A stretch of DNA of 64,000 bases, from assembly GCF_001652265.1 (NCBI RefSeq), contig NZ_LWBS01000120.1, forward strand, positions 21,431 to 85,430. The letters are read 5' to 3'. Positions 43,586-52,709 of this stretch are shown here, one piece after another (the first letter of the stretch is position 1; each line of letters opens with the position of its first letter). The position numbers and the translations under genes are program-made. Under the pieces are notes generated by a model that made no database searches, was not told the origin of the DNA, and was given only the letters and a program-made list of their open reading frames with translations. The DNA comes from Rhizobium leguminosarum. GTDB lineage: Bacteria; Pseudomonadota; Alphaproteobacteria; Rhizobiales; Rhizobiaceae.

Positions 43586-45898
43586 ATGGATCACCCGGAA
43601 AAATCGAAGACAGAAAAGAACCTGACGAGCGGCGATCTCGACGAACAGGCGCTTTTTTTCCACCGTTATCCCCGCCCCGGCAAGCTGGAGATCCAGGCGA
43701 CCAAGCCGCTCGGCAACCAGCGCGACCTCGCGCTCGCCTATTCTCCTGGCGTCGCTGCGCCCTGCCTTGCCATTCGCGACAATCCCGAGATGGCGGCCGA
43801 ATATACCTCACGCGCCAATCTCGTCGCCGTCATCTCCAATGGCACCGCCGTTCTCGGCCTCGGCAATATCGGCCCGCTCGCCTCCAAGCCGGTCATGGAG
43901 GGCAAGGCCGTGCTCTTCAAGAAATTCGCCGGCATCGACGTATTCGATATCGAGATCGATGCCCCAGGCGTCGACCAGATGGTCTCGACCATCGCCTCGC
44001 TGGAGCCGACCTTCGGCGGTATCAACCTCGAAGACATCAAGGCGCCGGAATGTTTCGAGGTCGAGCGGCGCCTGCGCGAGAAGATGAAGATCCCCGTCTT
44101 CCACGACGATCAGCACGGCACGGCGATCATCGTCGCCGCCGCGATCCTGAACGGGCTGGAACTCGCCGGCAAGAACATCGCCGACATCAAGATCGTCGCC
44201 TCCGGCGCCGGTGCTGCCGCCCTTGCCTGCCTCAACCTGCTGGTCATTCTCGGGGCAAAACGCGAAAACATCTGGGTCCACGATCTTGAAGGCCTCGTCT
44301 ATGAGGGCCGTGTCGAGCTGATGGACGAATGGAAATCCATCTATGCCCAGAAGAGCGATACGCGCACGCTCGCCGAAAATATCGGCGGCGCCGACGTCTT
44401 CCTCGGCCTTTCGGCCGCCGGCGTGCTGAAGCCCGAGCTGCTGGCGCAGATGGCTGACAAGCCGCTGATCATGGCGCTCGCCAATCCGACGCCGGAGATC
44501 ATGCCCGACCTCGCCCGCGCTGCCCGGCCCGACGCGATGATCTGCACCGGCCGCTCGGATTTCGCCAACCAGGTCAACAACGTCCTCTGCTTCCCCTATA
44601 TCTTCCGCGGCGCGCTCGATTGCGGCGCCGAGACGATCAATGAGGAAATGAAGATGGCGGCCGTGCGCGCCATCGCAGCCCTTGCGCGCGAAGAGCCGTC
44701 CGACGTCGCCGCCCGCGCCTATTCCGGTGAGACCCCGGTCTTCGGCCCTGACTATCTCATCCCCTCGCCCTTCGATCCGCGTCTGATCCTGCGCATCGCA
44801 CCTGCAGTCGCCAAGGCCGCCGAACAGAGCGGCGTGGCACGCCGCCCGATCCAGGATTTCGACGCCTATCTCGACCTGCTGAACCGCTTCGTCTTCCGCT
44901 CCGGCTTCGTCATGAAGCCGATCTTCACTGCGGCCAAGGCCGCCGAGCGCAAGCGCGTCATCTTTTCCGAAGGCGAGGACGAGCGCGTGCTGCGCGCCGC
45001 CCAGGTGCTGCTCGAAGAAGGCCTTGCCGAACCGATCCTGATCGGCCGCCCGCAGGTCATCGAGACGCGGCTCAAGCGCTACGGCCTGCGCATCCGGCCG
45101 CTGTCGGATTTCGAGGTCATCAATCCGGAAGACGATCCACGCTTCCGCGAATATGTCGATCTCTATTTCTCCCTCGTCGGCCGCCGCGGCGTCATCCCGG
45201 AAGCCGCCCGCACCATCGTGCGCACCAACACCACCGTCATCGGCGCACTGGCGCTGAGGCGCGGCGAGGCCGATGCGCTGATCTGCGGCCTCGAAGGCCG
45301 CTACGAGAAGCACCTGCGCGACGTCCGCCAGATCATCGGCAAACGCAAGAATGTCCGCGATTTCTCCGCCCTCAGCCTGATGATTTCGCAGCGCGGCGCC
45401 ACCTTCTTCACCGACACCTACGTCACCTTCAATCCGACCGCCGAGGAGGTCGCCGAGGCGACGGTGCTGGCGGCCGAGGAAATCCGCCGTTTCGGCCTCA
45501 CGCCGCGCGCCGCCCTGGTCTCGCATTCCAATTTCGGCTCGCGTGAGTCCGAAAGCGCGACGAAGATGCGCAACGCCCTGCAGCTCGTGCGCGAAGCCGC
45601 GCCCGACCTCGAGGTCGATGGCGAGATGCACGGCGAAAGCGCCATCACCGAGGCACTGCGCAAGCGCGTTATGCCGGACACGACGCTGCACGACGAGGCC
45701 AATCTTTTGGTCTTCCCGAACCTCGATGCCGCCAACATCACCCTCGGTGTGGTGAAATCGATGACCGACGGCCTGCATGTCGGCCCGATCCTGCTCGGCA
45801 CCGCCCTGCCCGCCCATATCCTCGCCCCCTCGGTCACCTCCCGCGGCGTCGTCAATATGGCGGCACTCGCCGTCGTCGAGGCATCGCAACCGGCCTGA
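43586..45898 (+). CDS. maeB: Malic enzyme with C-terminal phosphotransacetylase-like domain
   Basis: This enzyme oxidatively decarboxylates malate to pyruvate, important for symbiotic growth on dicarboxylates. The 770 residues comprise a malic enzyme domain (about 1-430, with [21 protein letters not shown] and the Rossmann region [12 protein letters not shown]). A phosphate acetyltransferase-like domain (about 440-770) follows, of the kind that regulates activity via acetyl-CoA. Rhizobia have both an NAD (dme) and an NADP (tme) form of this size; I cannot tell which this is. ATG 43586 has GGAGG upstream. Confidence 0.93.
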   Translation: MDHPEKSKTEKNLTSGDLDEQALFFHRYPRPGKLEIQATKPLGNQRDLALAYSPGVAAPCLAIRDNPEMAAEYTSRANLVAVISNGTAVLGLGNIGPLASKPVMEGKAVLFKKFAGIDVFDIEIDAPGVDQMVSTIASLEPTFGGINLEDIKAPECFEVERRLREKMKIPVFHDDQHGTAIIVAAAILNGLELAGKNIADIKIVASGAGAAALACLNLLVILGAKRENIWVHDLEGLVYEGRVELMDEWKSIYAQKSDTRTLAENIGGADVFLGLSAAGVLKPELLAQMADKPLIMALANPTPEIMPDLARAARPDAMICTGRSDFANQVNNVLCFPYIFRGALDCGAETINEEMKMAAVRAIAALAREEPSDVAARAYSGETPVFGPDYLIPSPFDPRLILRIAPAVAKAAEQSGVARRPIQDFDAYLDLLNRFVFRSGFVMKPIFTAAKAAERKRVIFSEGEDERVLRAAQVLLEEGLAEPILIGRPQVIETRLKRYGLRIRPLSDFEVINPEDDPRFREYVDLYFSLVGRRGVIPEAARTIVRTNTTVIGALALRRGEADALICGLEGRYEKHLRDVRQIIGKRKNVRDFSALSLMISQRGATFFTDTYVTFNPTAEEVAEATVLAAEEIRRFGLTPRAALVSHSNFGSRESESATKMRNALQLVREAAPDLEVDGEMHGESAITEALRKRVMPDTTLHDEANLLVFPNLDAANITLGVVKSMTDGLHVGPILLGTALPAHILAPSVTSRGVVNMAALAVVEASQPA

Positions 45899-45935
45899 GC
45901 CGGCTCTGACGGCTGACAAAGTCGGCAAACTCCTC

Positions 45936-45964
45936 GCAATGCTCGAGATTGTCCCGAGCATTGC
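45936..45964. terminator. Hairpin after the malic enzyme gene
   Basis: GCAATGCTCG (45936-45945) pairs perfectly with CGAGCATTGC (45955-45964) around a 9-base loop. There is no T-run. It lies between the converging malic enzyme and RNase H-like genes. Confidence 0.55.
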
Positions 45965-46030
45965 AGCCGGTTGATATGAAGCAGATATCGGGCACGGAGC
46001 CTTGGATAAAATCCATGCCCTGATGCCGTC

Positions 46031-46564
46031 TCAGGCACTCCGTATCGACAGGCGCCCCTTATCTGCGAGCGCATCCGCGCGCTCGTTGCCGGCAATGCCG
46101 GAATGGCCTTTGCACCAGGCAATGGTCACCAGACCATTCTGGGATAGTTGAAGATCGACTGTTTTCCAGAGTTCCGCATTGGCGGTCGTTCGCCTTCGGG
46201 CATTCCCATTCGGGCTGTTTTTTCTCCAGCCGTTGTTCTTCCAGATATGTCGCCAGCTGTTGCAGCCTTTGATGGCGTAGATGGAATCGGACCAGATGGT
46301 CGCTAGCTCTCCGGTTGCTTCGCTATTGATCCACATTGCTGCCTTGAAGACGGCCATTACTTCCATCGAATTGTTGGCGGAATTTTCGACGCCACCGAAG
46401 GCGGACGAAATTTCCACCGCATCGCGATAGGCGACAAATGCCCAGCCCCCGTGCCCGGAACTGGGTTCATAACAACCGTCCACGGAGACATGGAGGCCGT
46501 GTTGAGCTTCGGGTATCCCGACTGTCGTTTCGGGGGAGCGGAGTTCGTTGGCAATACCTGTCAT
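46031..46564 (-). CDS. RNase H-like protein
   Basis: The 177 residues have the four acidic residues of RNase HI in order: SVDGCYE, NNSMEVMAVF, IWSDSIYA and HSGIAGNERADALAD, with an intact handle-like basic region (WKNNGWRKN). It should cleave RNA of RNA/DNA hybrids. It is probably not the main rnhA, which I would expect with a different N-terminus. ATG 46564 gives family length. The frame is open to 46753, but the extra residues do not resemble RNase H. GC content here is lower than in neighbours. Confidence 0.8.
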   Translation of the reverse strand: MTGIANELRSPETTVGIPEAQHGLHVSVDGCYEPSSGHGGWAFVAYRDAVEISSAFGGVENSANNSMEVMAVFKAAMWINSEATGELATIWSDSIYAIKGCNSWRHIWKNNGWRKNSPNGNARRRTTANAELWKTVDLQLSQNGLVTIAWCKGHSGIAGNERADALADKGRLSIRSA

Positions 46565-46813
46565 TTTCGACGTCCGGATATGAGTACGTTCCCAGCGACC
46601 CAGGAGATTGGAGTGGAGCACTTGGCCTCGTTGAATACCATCGGCAGCCTCTTCATAATCGAACACTGGGTCTCTAGCGGTCCGCTGGATAAAATCGCGA
46701 AAATGCGCTAGGAATATCTCCAAGCTTATTAAGAGAAACACGCTAAGAGACAACGCGCGGCGATCGAGGCCGCAATCGACCGATCGATTCTTTGCTCATT
46801 CCGGGACGACGCC

Positions 46814-47902
46814 GTGAAACGCCGAAACCTGTCTCTTGCACTCTTCCTTGTCTTCGCAGCGCCCGCTGCCGCGCAGACCATCACTATCTGTGAGGATCTG
46901 CGTGGCCGCCTCGCCGACCTGCCGCGGTCGATCGGCAATAACAACGGCCCGGAGGCGCGCCAATATGCCAGCGCCATGGCCGAGCAGAACCTCGAGCTGC
47001 GCAAGGTCCGCAACGAGCTGCGCGGCAACGGCTGCACCTCGGGCAGCATGGTCGTCATCGGCGGCGAGAATGCCGATTATTGCGCCGAACTCGCGCAGGC
47101 CGAAGCCCGGATGATCGACAATATCCGCTATCTCCAGGATCGCCGTGACGAGCTGCGCAACCAGACCGACGGCAATGAGGACGCGCGCCGCGAGCTGACC
47201 GCCGCTCTCGACCGCAATGGTTGCAACAGCGAAAACTTCTATGCCCCGAGCGATCGCAGCGCCAACGAACCGGCTCCGAGCGTCGAGGAACAGGCGATGC
47301 GCACCGATACCTTCATTCCGCTCGGCGGCGCTGACGAGGTCGATCCGCGTTACGGCGTGCCGCGGGCCGAGATGCTATCTCCGGTCAGCACCATGTGCGT
47401 GCGCAGTTGCGACGGCGGCTTCTTCCCGATCAGCTCGAACGCCACGTCGGTCGATTTCGGCCGCGACGCCCAGACCTGCGCCAAGATGTGCCCGGGCATC
47501 GAGACTGAACTGTTCTATCGTGACGTGACGAGCACCGAAGCCTCGAACATGATCTCGGTCGCAACGGGCACGCCCTACAGCGCCATGAAAAATGCCTTTG
47601 CCTACAAGAACCGCACGCCCGGGGAAAAGTCCTCCTGCGCCTGCAATCTCACCGCTTATTATGAGCAGATGCGCGGCAAGCAGGCGGTGAGCGAACCGCC
47701 GCAGCAGGGCTCTATCACCACCATCCGCACCAATCCCCCGGCGAAGGATGCCGCCGCGCCGCAACCATCCGTTCCCGAGCGCCCCTACGATCCCACGCAG
47801 AACCGCGTCCGTCAGGTCGGCCCGCAGTTTCTGGCCGGCGATCAGGGCTCGATCGACCTCGCCAATCCGGCAACGCCGGGCCCCCAGCCACAACAGCAGT
47901 GA
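46814..47902 (+). CDS. DUF2865 exported protein
   Basis: The 362-residue protein starts with a signal peptide (LSLALFLVFAAPAAAQ). The mature part has a helical region (about 25-150) with Cys residues, then the DUF2865 core STMCVRSCDGGFFPISSNAT and CAKMCPGIETELFYR. The C-terminus is Pro/Gln-rich. Paired cysteines suggest disulfides in the periplasm. The function is unknown. GTG 46814 has GGGAC upstream. Confidence 0.88.
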   Translation: MKRRNLSLALFLVFAAPAAAQTITICEDLRGRLADLPRSIGNNNGPEARQYASAMAEQNLELRKVRNELRGNGCTSGSMVVIGGENADYCAELAQAEARMIDNIRYLQDRRDELRNQTDGNEDARRELTAALDRNGCNSENFYAPSDRSANEPAPSVEEQAMRTDTFIPLGGADEVDPRYGVPRAEMLSPVSTMCVRSCDGGFFPISSNATSVDFGRDAQTCAKMCPGIETELFYRDVTSTEASNMISVATGTPYSAMKNAFAYKNRTPGEKSSCACNLTAYYEQMRGKQAVSEPPQQGSITTIRTNPPAKDAAAPQPSVPERPYDPTQNRVRQVGPQFLAGDQGSIDLANPATPGPQPQQQ

Positions 47903-47916
47903 TATCAATCAAGCCA

Positions 47917-47941
47917 CCCAAAACCGCGGGGCGGTTTTGGG
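47917..47941. terminator. Hairpin between converging genes
   Basis: CCCAAAACCGC (47917-47927) and GCGGTTTTGGG (47931-47941) form a perfect 11-bp stem with loop GGG. It has no downstream T-run but the position fits termination of both the DUF2865 gene and bluB. Confidence 0.6.
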
Positions 47942-47976
47942 ACTACGATAAGCATCTTCGATGCGACGCACTTTAT

Positions 47977-48714
<738 letters not shown>

Positions 48715-48721
48715 CTATCTA

Positions 48722-48884
48722 GCCAGGCCGGTCTTCTGACTGGGCGTCATCCGTCTGCCGCAGCCTTCCCGGCAGGAAGCCAGTGGCGTGGTAAGCGGCA
48801 AACGTCGGCCTTACAGCGTTGGGCACGTTCCGGCTTTGCACCGGATTCCCGATTCTCCCACCTTACCGGCGGGCACCTGACGGC
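48722..48884 (-). promoter_or_regulatory. Cobalamin riboswitch of bluB
   Basis: Read on the minus strand, conserved blocks come in the usual order: GGTGCC near the 5' end, GGGAATCCGGTG, GCTGTAAGG, GCCACTGGC, GGGAAGGC, and AGTCAGAAGACCGGCCTGGC at the 3' end. This is the B12-box architecture of adenosylcobalamin riboswitches. It ends about 55 bases before bluB and should shut the gene off when B12 is plentiful. Confidence 0.93.
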
Positions 48885-48887
48885 ACA

Positions 48888-48916
48888 TCTATTTCAGGAA
48901 AGCGCGGCGGCGGCAA
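48888..48916 (-). promoter_or_regulatory. Possible promoter of the riboswitch-bluB transcript
   Basis: On the minus strand TTGCCG (48911-48916) and AATAGA (48888-48893) are 17 bases apart, placing transcription start near the riboswitch 5' end. The boxes lie at or inside the edge of the truncated MFS gene, so the promoter may be partly recruited from it. Confidence 0.35.
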
Positions 48917-48924
48917 GGCGGCCC

Positions 48925-49485
48925 GGCCTGACGCCGCTGCAATCCGGCTCGGTCACCTTCGTCAGCGCGCTCGGCTCCATGGGCTCGAAATTCGCCGCCT
49001 CGCGCACCTTCAATGCTTTCGGCTTCCGCACAGTGATCTCGCTCACCGCCTTGCTGGCCGCGATCTTCCTCGGCATCAACGGCCTGTTCACCGCCGAAAC
49101 GCCGCTGTTCCTGATCATGGCCTGCCTGCTGATCGGCGGCCTGTTCCGCTCCATGGCTTTCTCGGGCGTCAACGCCATGGCGTTCGGCGATGTCGATGAC
49201 GCCGACAGCAGCCAGGCAACCACGATCAATGCCGTTGCCCAGCGTATCTCCATGGCGATGGGTGTGGCGATCGCCGGCGGCATCCTCGAAATTTCGAGCA
49301 GCTTTCACGACGGCAGGCTGCTGGTCTCGGATTTCCACGTCGCCTTCTTCGGCGTCTCGGCGATTTCGGCACCGGCCTGTATCACCATCCTGCGCCTGCC
49401 GCGCGATGCCGACGCGGAACTGACGGCGCGTGGCCGCAAGCGCCGGCGCGTCGAGCCCGAAGAGGCCGTGGCGGAAAATAGCTGA
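48925..49485 (+). pseudogene. 5'-truncated MFS transporter (EmrB/QacA type)
   Basis: About 186 residues match only the C-terminal part of a 14-helix drug exporter, from GLTPLQSGSVTFVSALGS through four or five membrane helices to the stop. The upstream half is absent: the frame continues leftward only through sequence antisense to bluB and its riboswitch. It is therefore a remnant left by a deletion or rearrangement. Confidence 0.8.
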
Positions 49486-49496
49486 TCGAAACAGAT

Positions 49497-49592
49497 CTGC
49501 CTGGCGCGATGGAAGCATTCCTCCACCGTCCAGCGCGATACGGCAGTACCCGCCGGTTCGCTGGGCTTGGCGCCGGCAGGCGCCAGGGTGAA
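49497..49592 (-). pseudogene. Fragment of an IS701-like transposase
   Basis: About 32 codons on the minus strand read FTLAPAGAKPSE and then SRWTVEECFHRARQ, which resembles the C-terminal RWxIEECF region of IS701/IS4-type DDE transposases. Both sides lose similarity. It directly follows the truncated MFS gene and probably marks the rearrangement. The rest of 49486-49791 shows no gene. Confidence 0.5.
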
Positions 49593-49791
49593 ACGACCCG
49601 CGTGAACCCCCAGCACCCCATTCTACTTTATGATTTATTCACACATCAAATACACACTGCGTTTGCGCGTTTTGGGTAGCTATCAGGACATGGGCATGAG
49701 GGCTCGTGATGTGACCGTCAGCGTCGATGCCCGTATTGATACGCCAGTCGGGAACATGTCCGACTGAGCCGCAATTCTAGGCCGCCACGGA

Positions 49792-51666
49792 ATGTTCCAA
49801 TTTTTGAAAACGATGCCTCTGACCGCCAAGCTGGCGGCGATTATCGTTGCCGTGAACCTCTGCGGCATTTCCGCTTTCGCCACCTATACCTGGATGTACG
49901 AAACCCGGGCCTTGATCGATGGCGCCAAGGCGAACTGGTCCAAGGATGCCGAGCAATTTGCATCTCTGGCAGCGGGCGGCGTGAAATGGGGGAAGGCGAA
50001 CGCCGTTCGAGAGGCTTATTCGCTCTACCGCGACGACCCCTCACTCGATCTTGTGCAGTTTGCCGCATTCAACGCCGAACCTGCCGCCGTCGATACGTGG
50101 GCGCGCGATGGCGTCAGTGGTTTGCCTGCACCAGCCGATCTGGCGAAGAGCCTCAGCGCGAAACCGGAAAAGACGACCATCGATGACGGTAGAATATCTG
50201 CCGGCGTCGTGACGATCATCGCGCCGCTCCCGCTGGATAAGTCGGGCAAGGCCACCGGTTACATCGTCACGAACTGGTCCGTCGAAAAAATCGCTTCCGA
50301 AGTCAGGCGGAAAGTTCTCATTTCGCTGCTCACGCAGTCCGCGATCACCGCCATGGCCGTCGTTGCCTTCCTTCTCGCCATGCGCAGCCTGGTCGGCCGG
50401 CCCATCAGGGTGATCAGCGAACGAATCAGCGCGTTGCAGAAAGGCGATCTGGTCTCTCCCGTCACCTACAGGGAAAATGGCGACGAGATCGGCTTTCTGG
50501 CGCGTGCATTGGAAGTTTTCCGTCACGAGGCGATTGCGAAGGTCGAGAGAGAGCAGGCCGCTGCCGAGCAGAGCGCTTCGCTCGACGCCGAACGGGCGCG
50601 CAACGCATTGCTGACCGAAGAGGCCAGCGACACGCAACGGCTGGTCATGAACGCTCTCGCAAATGCATTGGAAGGGCTCGCCGCCGGCGACTTCTCGATA
50701 CACCTGGCCGATGTCGGTCCAGAATTCGATAAATTGCGTCAGGATTTCAACAACATGGTCGATGCGGTCGCGGCCGCTCTGACAGAGATCAAGACCGCTT
50801 CCGTGGCGGTTGAAACCGGCTCCAGCGAGCTGGCGATCTCCGCGGATCAACTCGCCAGGCGGACCGAGCAACAGGCAGCAGCATTGGAACAGACCGCTGC
50901 GGCACTGGATGAGGTGACCACCACGGTCAGAACATCGTCGCAACGGGCTGAAAATGCCGGGCAGTTGGTCGAGGAGACAAAGCGGAGCGCCCATGTCTCG
51001 GCGACGGTGGTGCGCGATGCAATCGGCGCGATGGACCGGATTCAAACCTCGTCGAGCCAGATCGGCCGCATTATCGGCGTCATCGACGAAATCGCCTTCC
51101 AGACGAACCTGCTGGCGCTGAACGCCGGTGTCGAGGCGGCGCGCGCCGGCGAGGCCGGCAAGGGTTTTGCGGTCGTCGCGCAGGAAGTGCGTGAACTCGC
51201 CCAGCGGTCGGCAAATGCCGCAAAGGAAATCAAGAACCTGATCAACGTATCCGGCCAGGAAGTTGCCGCGGGCGTCGGGCTGGTGAACGAAACTGGTGAC
51301 GCCCTGCTGAAGATCGAAGAGCAGATCAACCGCATCAGCGATAGCATCGCTTCCATCGTCCAATCCTATCGCGAACAGGCGACGGGCCTGCAGGAAATCA
51401 ACAGCGCGATCAACCAGATGGATCAGACGACACAGCAGAACGCGGCAATGGTCGAGGAAACCAACGCGGCTTGCCACGAACTGCTGTCGCAAGGACGCCT
51501 GCTGCAGGACTCGGCCGGCAGGTTCGTCGTCGGTGCGTCTACCGCCAGCCAGCCCAAACCCGTTCAAGCCGCCCGCCAAGCTCGTCCCGAGCCCAGAGCC
51601 TTCACGCAGCGTCATGCAGGTAATGCCGCCGCTGCCGCCGCTCCCGGTGCCTGGGAGGAGTTCTGA
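49792..51666 (+). CDS. Methyl-accepting chemotaxis protein
   Basis: The 624-residue receptor has membrane helices at about 12-33 and 180-202 around a periplasmic domain of about 145 residues with no obvious Cache or 4-helix motif. A HAMP domain (about 203-255, RPIRVISERISALQKGD) and a signalling domain with the hairpin tip IDEIAFQTNLLALNAGVEAARAGE follow. The C-terminal AWEEF resembles the NWETF tether of CheR/CheB. The gene directly downstream, for a secreted protein, is probably its ligand-binding partner. Confidence 0.94.
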   Translation: MFQFLKTMPLTAKLAAIIVAVNLCGISAFATYTWMYETRALIDGAKANWSKDAEQFASLAAGGVKWGKANAVREAYSLYRDDPSLDLVQFAAFNAEPAAVDTWARDGVSGLPAPADLAKSLSAKPEKTTIDDGRISAGVVTIIAPLPLDKSGKATGYIVTNWSVEKIASEVRRKVLISLLTQSAITAMAVVAFLLAMRSLVGRPIRVISERISALQKGDLVSPVTYRENGDEIGFLARALEVFRHEAIAKVEREQAAAEQSASLDAERARNALLTEEASDTQRLVMNALANALEGLAAGDFSIHLADVGPEFDKLRQDFNNMVDAVAAALTEIKTASVAVETGSSELAISADQLARRTEQQAAALEQTAAALDEVTTTVRTSSQRAENAGQLVEETKRSAHVSATVVRDAIGAMDRIQTSSSQIGRIIGVIDEIAFQTNLLALNAGVEAARAGEAGKGFAVVAQEVRELAQRSANAAKEIKNLINVSGQEVAAGVGLVNETGDALLKIEEQINRISDSIASIVQSYREQATGLQEINSAINQMDQTTQQNAAMVEETNAACHELLSQGRLLQDSAGRFVVGASTASQPKPVQAARQARPEPRAFTQRHAGNAAAAAAPGAWEEF

Positions 51667-51726
51667 CGTCGTCTGCATCCGATAAACCTTAGTTCTCAGC
51701 AACCTATAATCAGGAAGGAAACGCTT

Positions 51727-52308
51727 ATGAAGAAAATCGTGCCCGCATTTCTTTTGGCCTGCACCGCATTGGCCATGCCGATCGGCGTATCCATGGCACA
51801 GGATGCCAAGCTTGCCCCGATCTCCGACTACGTGACAAGCGATGTAAAGCCCTGGCTTAACGACCCCGCCATCATCGAGGCTATCAAGGCGCAGAACGCT
51901 GCCAACGCCAATCTCAGTGCTGCTGATGTCGACGCCCTCGACAAGAAGTGGCGTGCCGAAGTCGATGGCTCAGACCACTCAATGATCGACGGCGTGCTGA
52001 ACAACGCACTGTCGAAATTCCTTCAGGGAAAGAAGGAAGCTTCCGGCGGCAAGATCACGGAAATCTTCGTCATGGATGCAAAGGGGCTGAATGTCGGTCA
52101 AAGCGACACCACATCCGACTACTGGCAGGGCGACGAGGGCAAATTCCAGAAGTCCTTCGGAGCCGGAAAGGACGCCGTCTTCGTCGATGAGATCGAAAAG
52201 GATGAATCGACCCAGACGCTGCAGTCGCAGGCAAGTGCGACGATATCAGACGACAAGGGAACTCCGATCGGCGCCATTACCGTCGGCGTGAACGTCGACG
52301 CTCTCTGA
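51727..52308 (+). CDS. Secreted Cache/PDC-like protein, likely chemoreceptor partner
   Basis: The 193 residues start with a signal peptide (KIVPAFLLACTALAMPIGVSMAQ). The mature domain resembles a single Cache/PDC sensor fold, with ITEIFVMDAKGLNVGQSDTTSDYWQGDE and a terminal GAITVGVNVDAL. It has no membrane helix, so it is a soluble periplasmic sensor. AGGAAGG precedes the ATG, 60 bases after the chemoreceptor stop. The pair suggests a two-piece receptor. Confidence 0.82.
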   Translation: MKKIVPAFLLACTALAMPIGVSMAQDAKLAPISDYVTSDVKPWLNDPAIIEAIKAQNAANANLSAADVDALDKKWRAEVDGSDHSMIDGVLNNALSKFLQGKKEASGGKITEIFVMDAKGLNVGQSDTTSDYWQGDEGKFQKSFGAGKDAVFVDEIEKDESTQTLQSQASATISDDKGTPIGAITVGVNVDAL

Positions 52309-52346
52309 TCTCAGGAACGCAGTTTTCTAGAACAGTGCGAATGACC

Positions 52347-52428
52347 GTCGCCCGGAAGCATCTTTAGGGCGACAGGTTTAAACAAAGCTTAGAGCGCGTC
52401 GCATGCACGAGATCGAGTGCGACGCGCT
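52347..52428 (+). terminator. Terminator and palindrome after the Cache-like gene
   Basis: GTCGCCC (52347-52353) pairs with GGGCGAC (52367-52373), followed by AGGTTTAAAC. Next, AGCGCGTCGCA (52393-52403) pairs perfectly with TGCGACGCGCT (52418-52428), a frequent rhizobial intergenic palindrome. The remaining bases up to 52509 show nothing recognisable. Confidence 0.6.
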
Positions 52429-52509
52429 TCTTGCCTCGCCGGGGGTGTACCTTCCGCAGAAGCCGTTGCCATCTCCGGGAACGCCGGATTTTCAGGCAGA
52501 AAATTCTGC

Positions 52510-52538
52510 GTGACAACGCGTGGCCGTGACACTACATA
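52510..52538 (+). promoter_or_regulatory. Promoter of the aromatic leader transcript
   Basis: GTGACA (52510-52515) and TACATA (52533-52538) are separated by exactly 17 bases. The expected start, about seven bases after the -10, falls on the ATG of the leader peptide at 52545, giving a leaderless leader mRNA. No Shine-Dalgarno sequence precedes that ATG, in agreement. Confidence 0.6.
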
Positions 52539-52544
52539 CGCCTC

Positions 52545-52619
52545 ATGTCGATCACATCAATCTACGCCTCGCGATTTTATTGGTACCGCTACTATCAGCG
52601 GATGCGGGTCCATGCGTAA
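52545..52619 (+). CDS. Aromatic-rich attenuator leader peptide (24 residues)
   Basis: Codons 7, 12, 14, 16 and 17 are Tyr, codon 11 Phe and codon 13 Trp (segment YASRFYWYRYYQ), followed by stop TAA at 52617. Such clustering of aromatic codons directly before a terminator and a DAHP synthase gene is the signature of ribosome-mediated attenuation. Ribosome stalling at codons 11-14 would leave AGCGG at 52597-52601 free to form the antiterminator. Confidence 0.82.
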   Translation: MSITSIYASRFYWYRYYQRMRVHA

Positions 52620-52676
52620 CTGAATTCGACGCGACGACAACCCGAACAGCCGCTAGTCTACCTGGCGGCTTTTTTT
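52597..52676 (+). terminator. Attenuator: terminator with alternative antiterminator pairing
   Basis: AGCCGCTAG (52648-52656) and CTGGCGGCT (52662-52670) form a 9-bp stem with one G-U pair, loop TCTAC, followed by a run of T. Alternatively AGCGG (52597-52601) can pair with CCGCT (52650-52654) and CGGGT (52605-52609) with ACCCG (52640-52644), which would break the terminator. The first strand of the antiterminator overlaps leader codons 18-19. Confidence 0.75.
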
Positions 52677-52709
52677 GTTCCGCCGGTATGACCAAACAGG
52701 AGCCATACC

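Noticed and set aside
43808..45961. 717-codon open frame opposite malic enzyme
   Set aside because: It is fully antisense to a well-conserved enzyme gene and is low in protein-like features.
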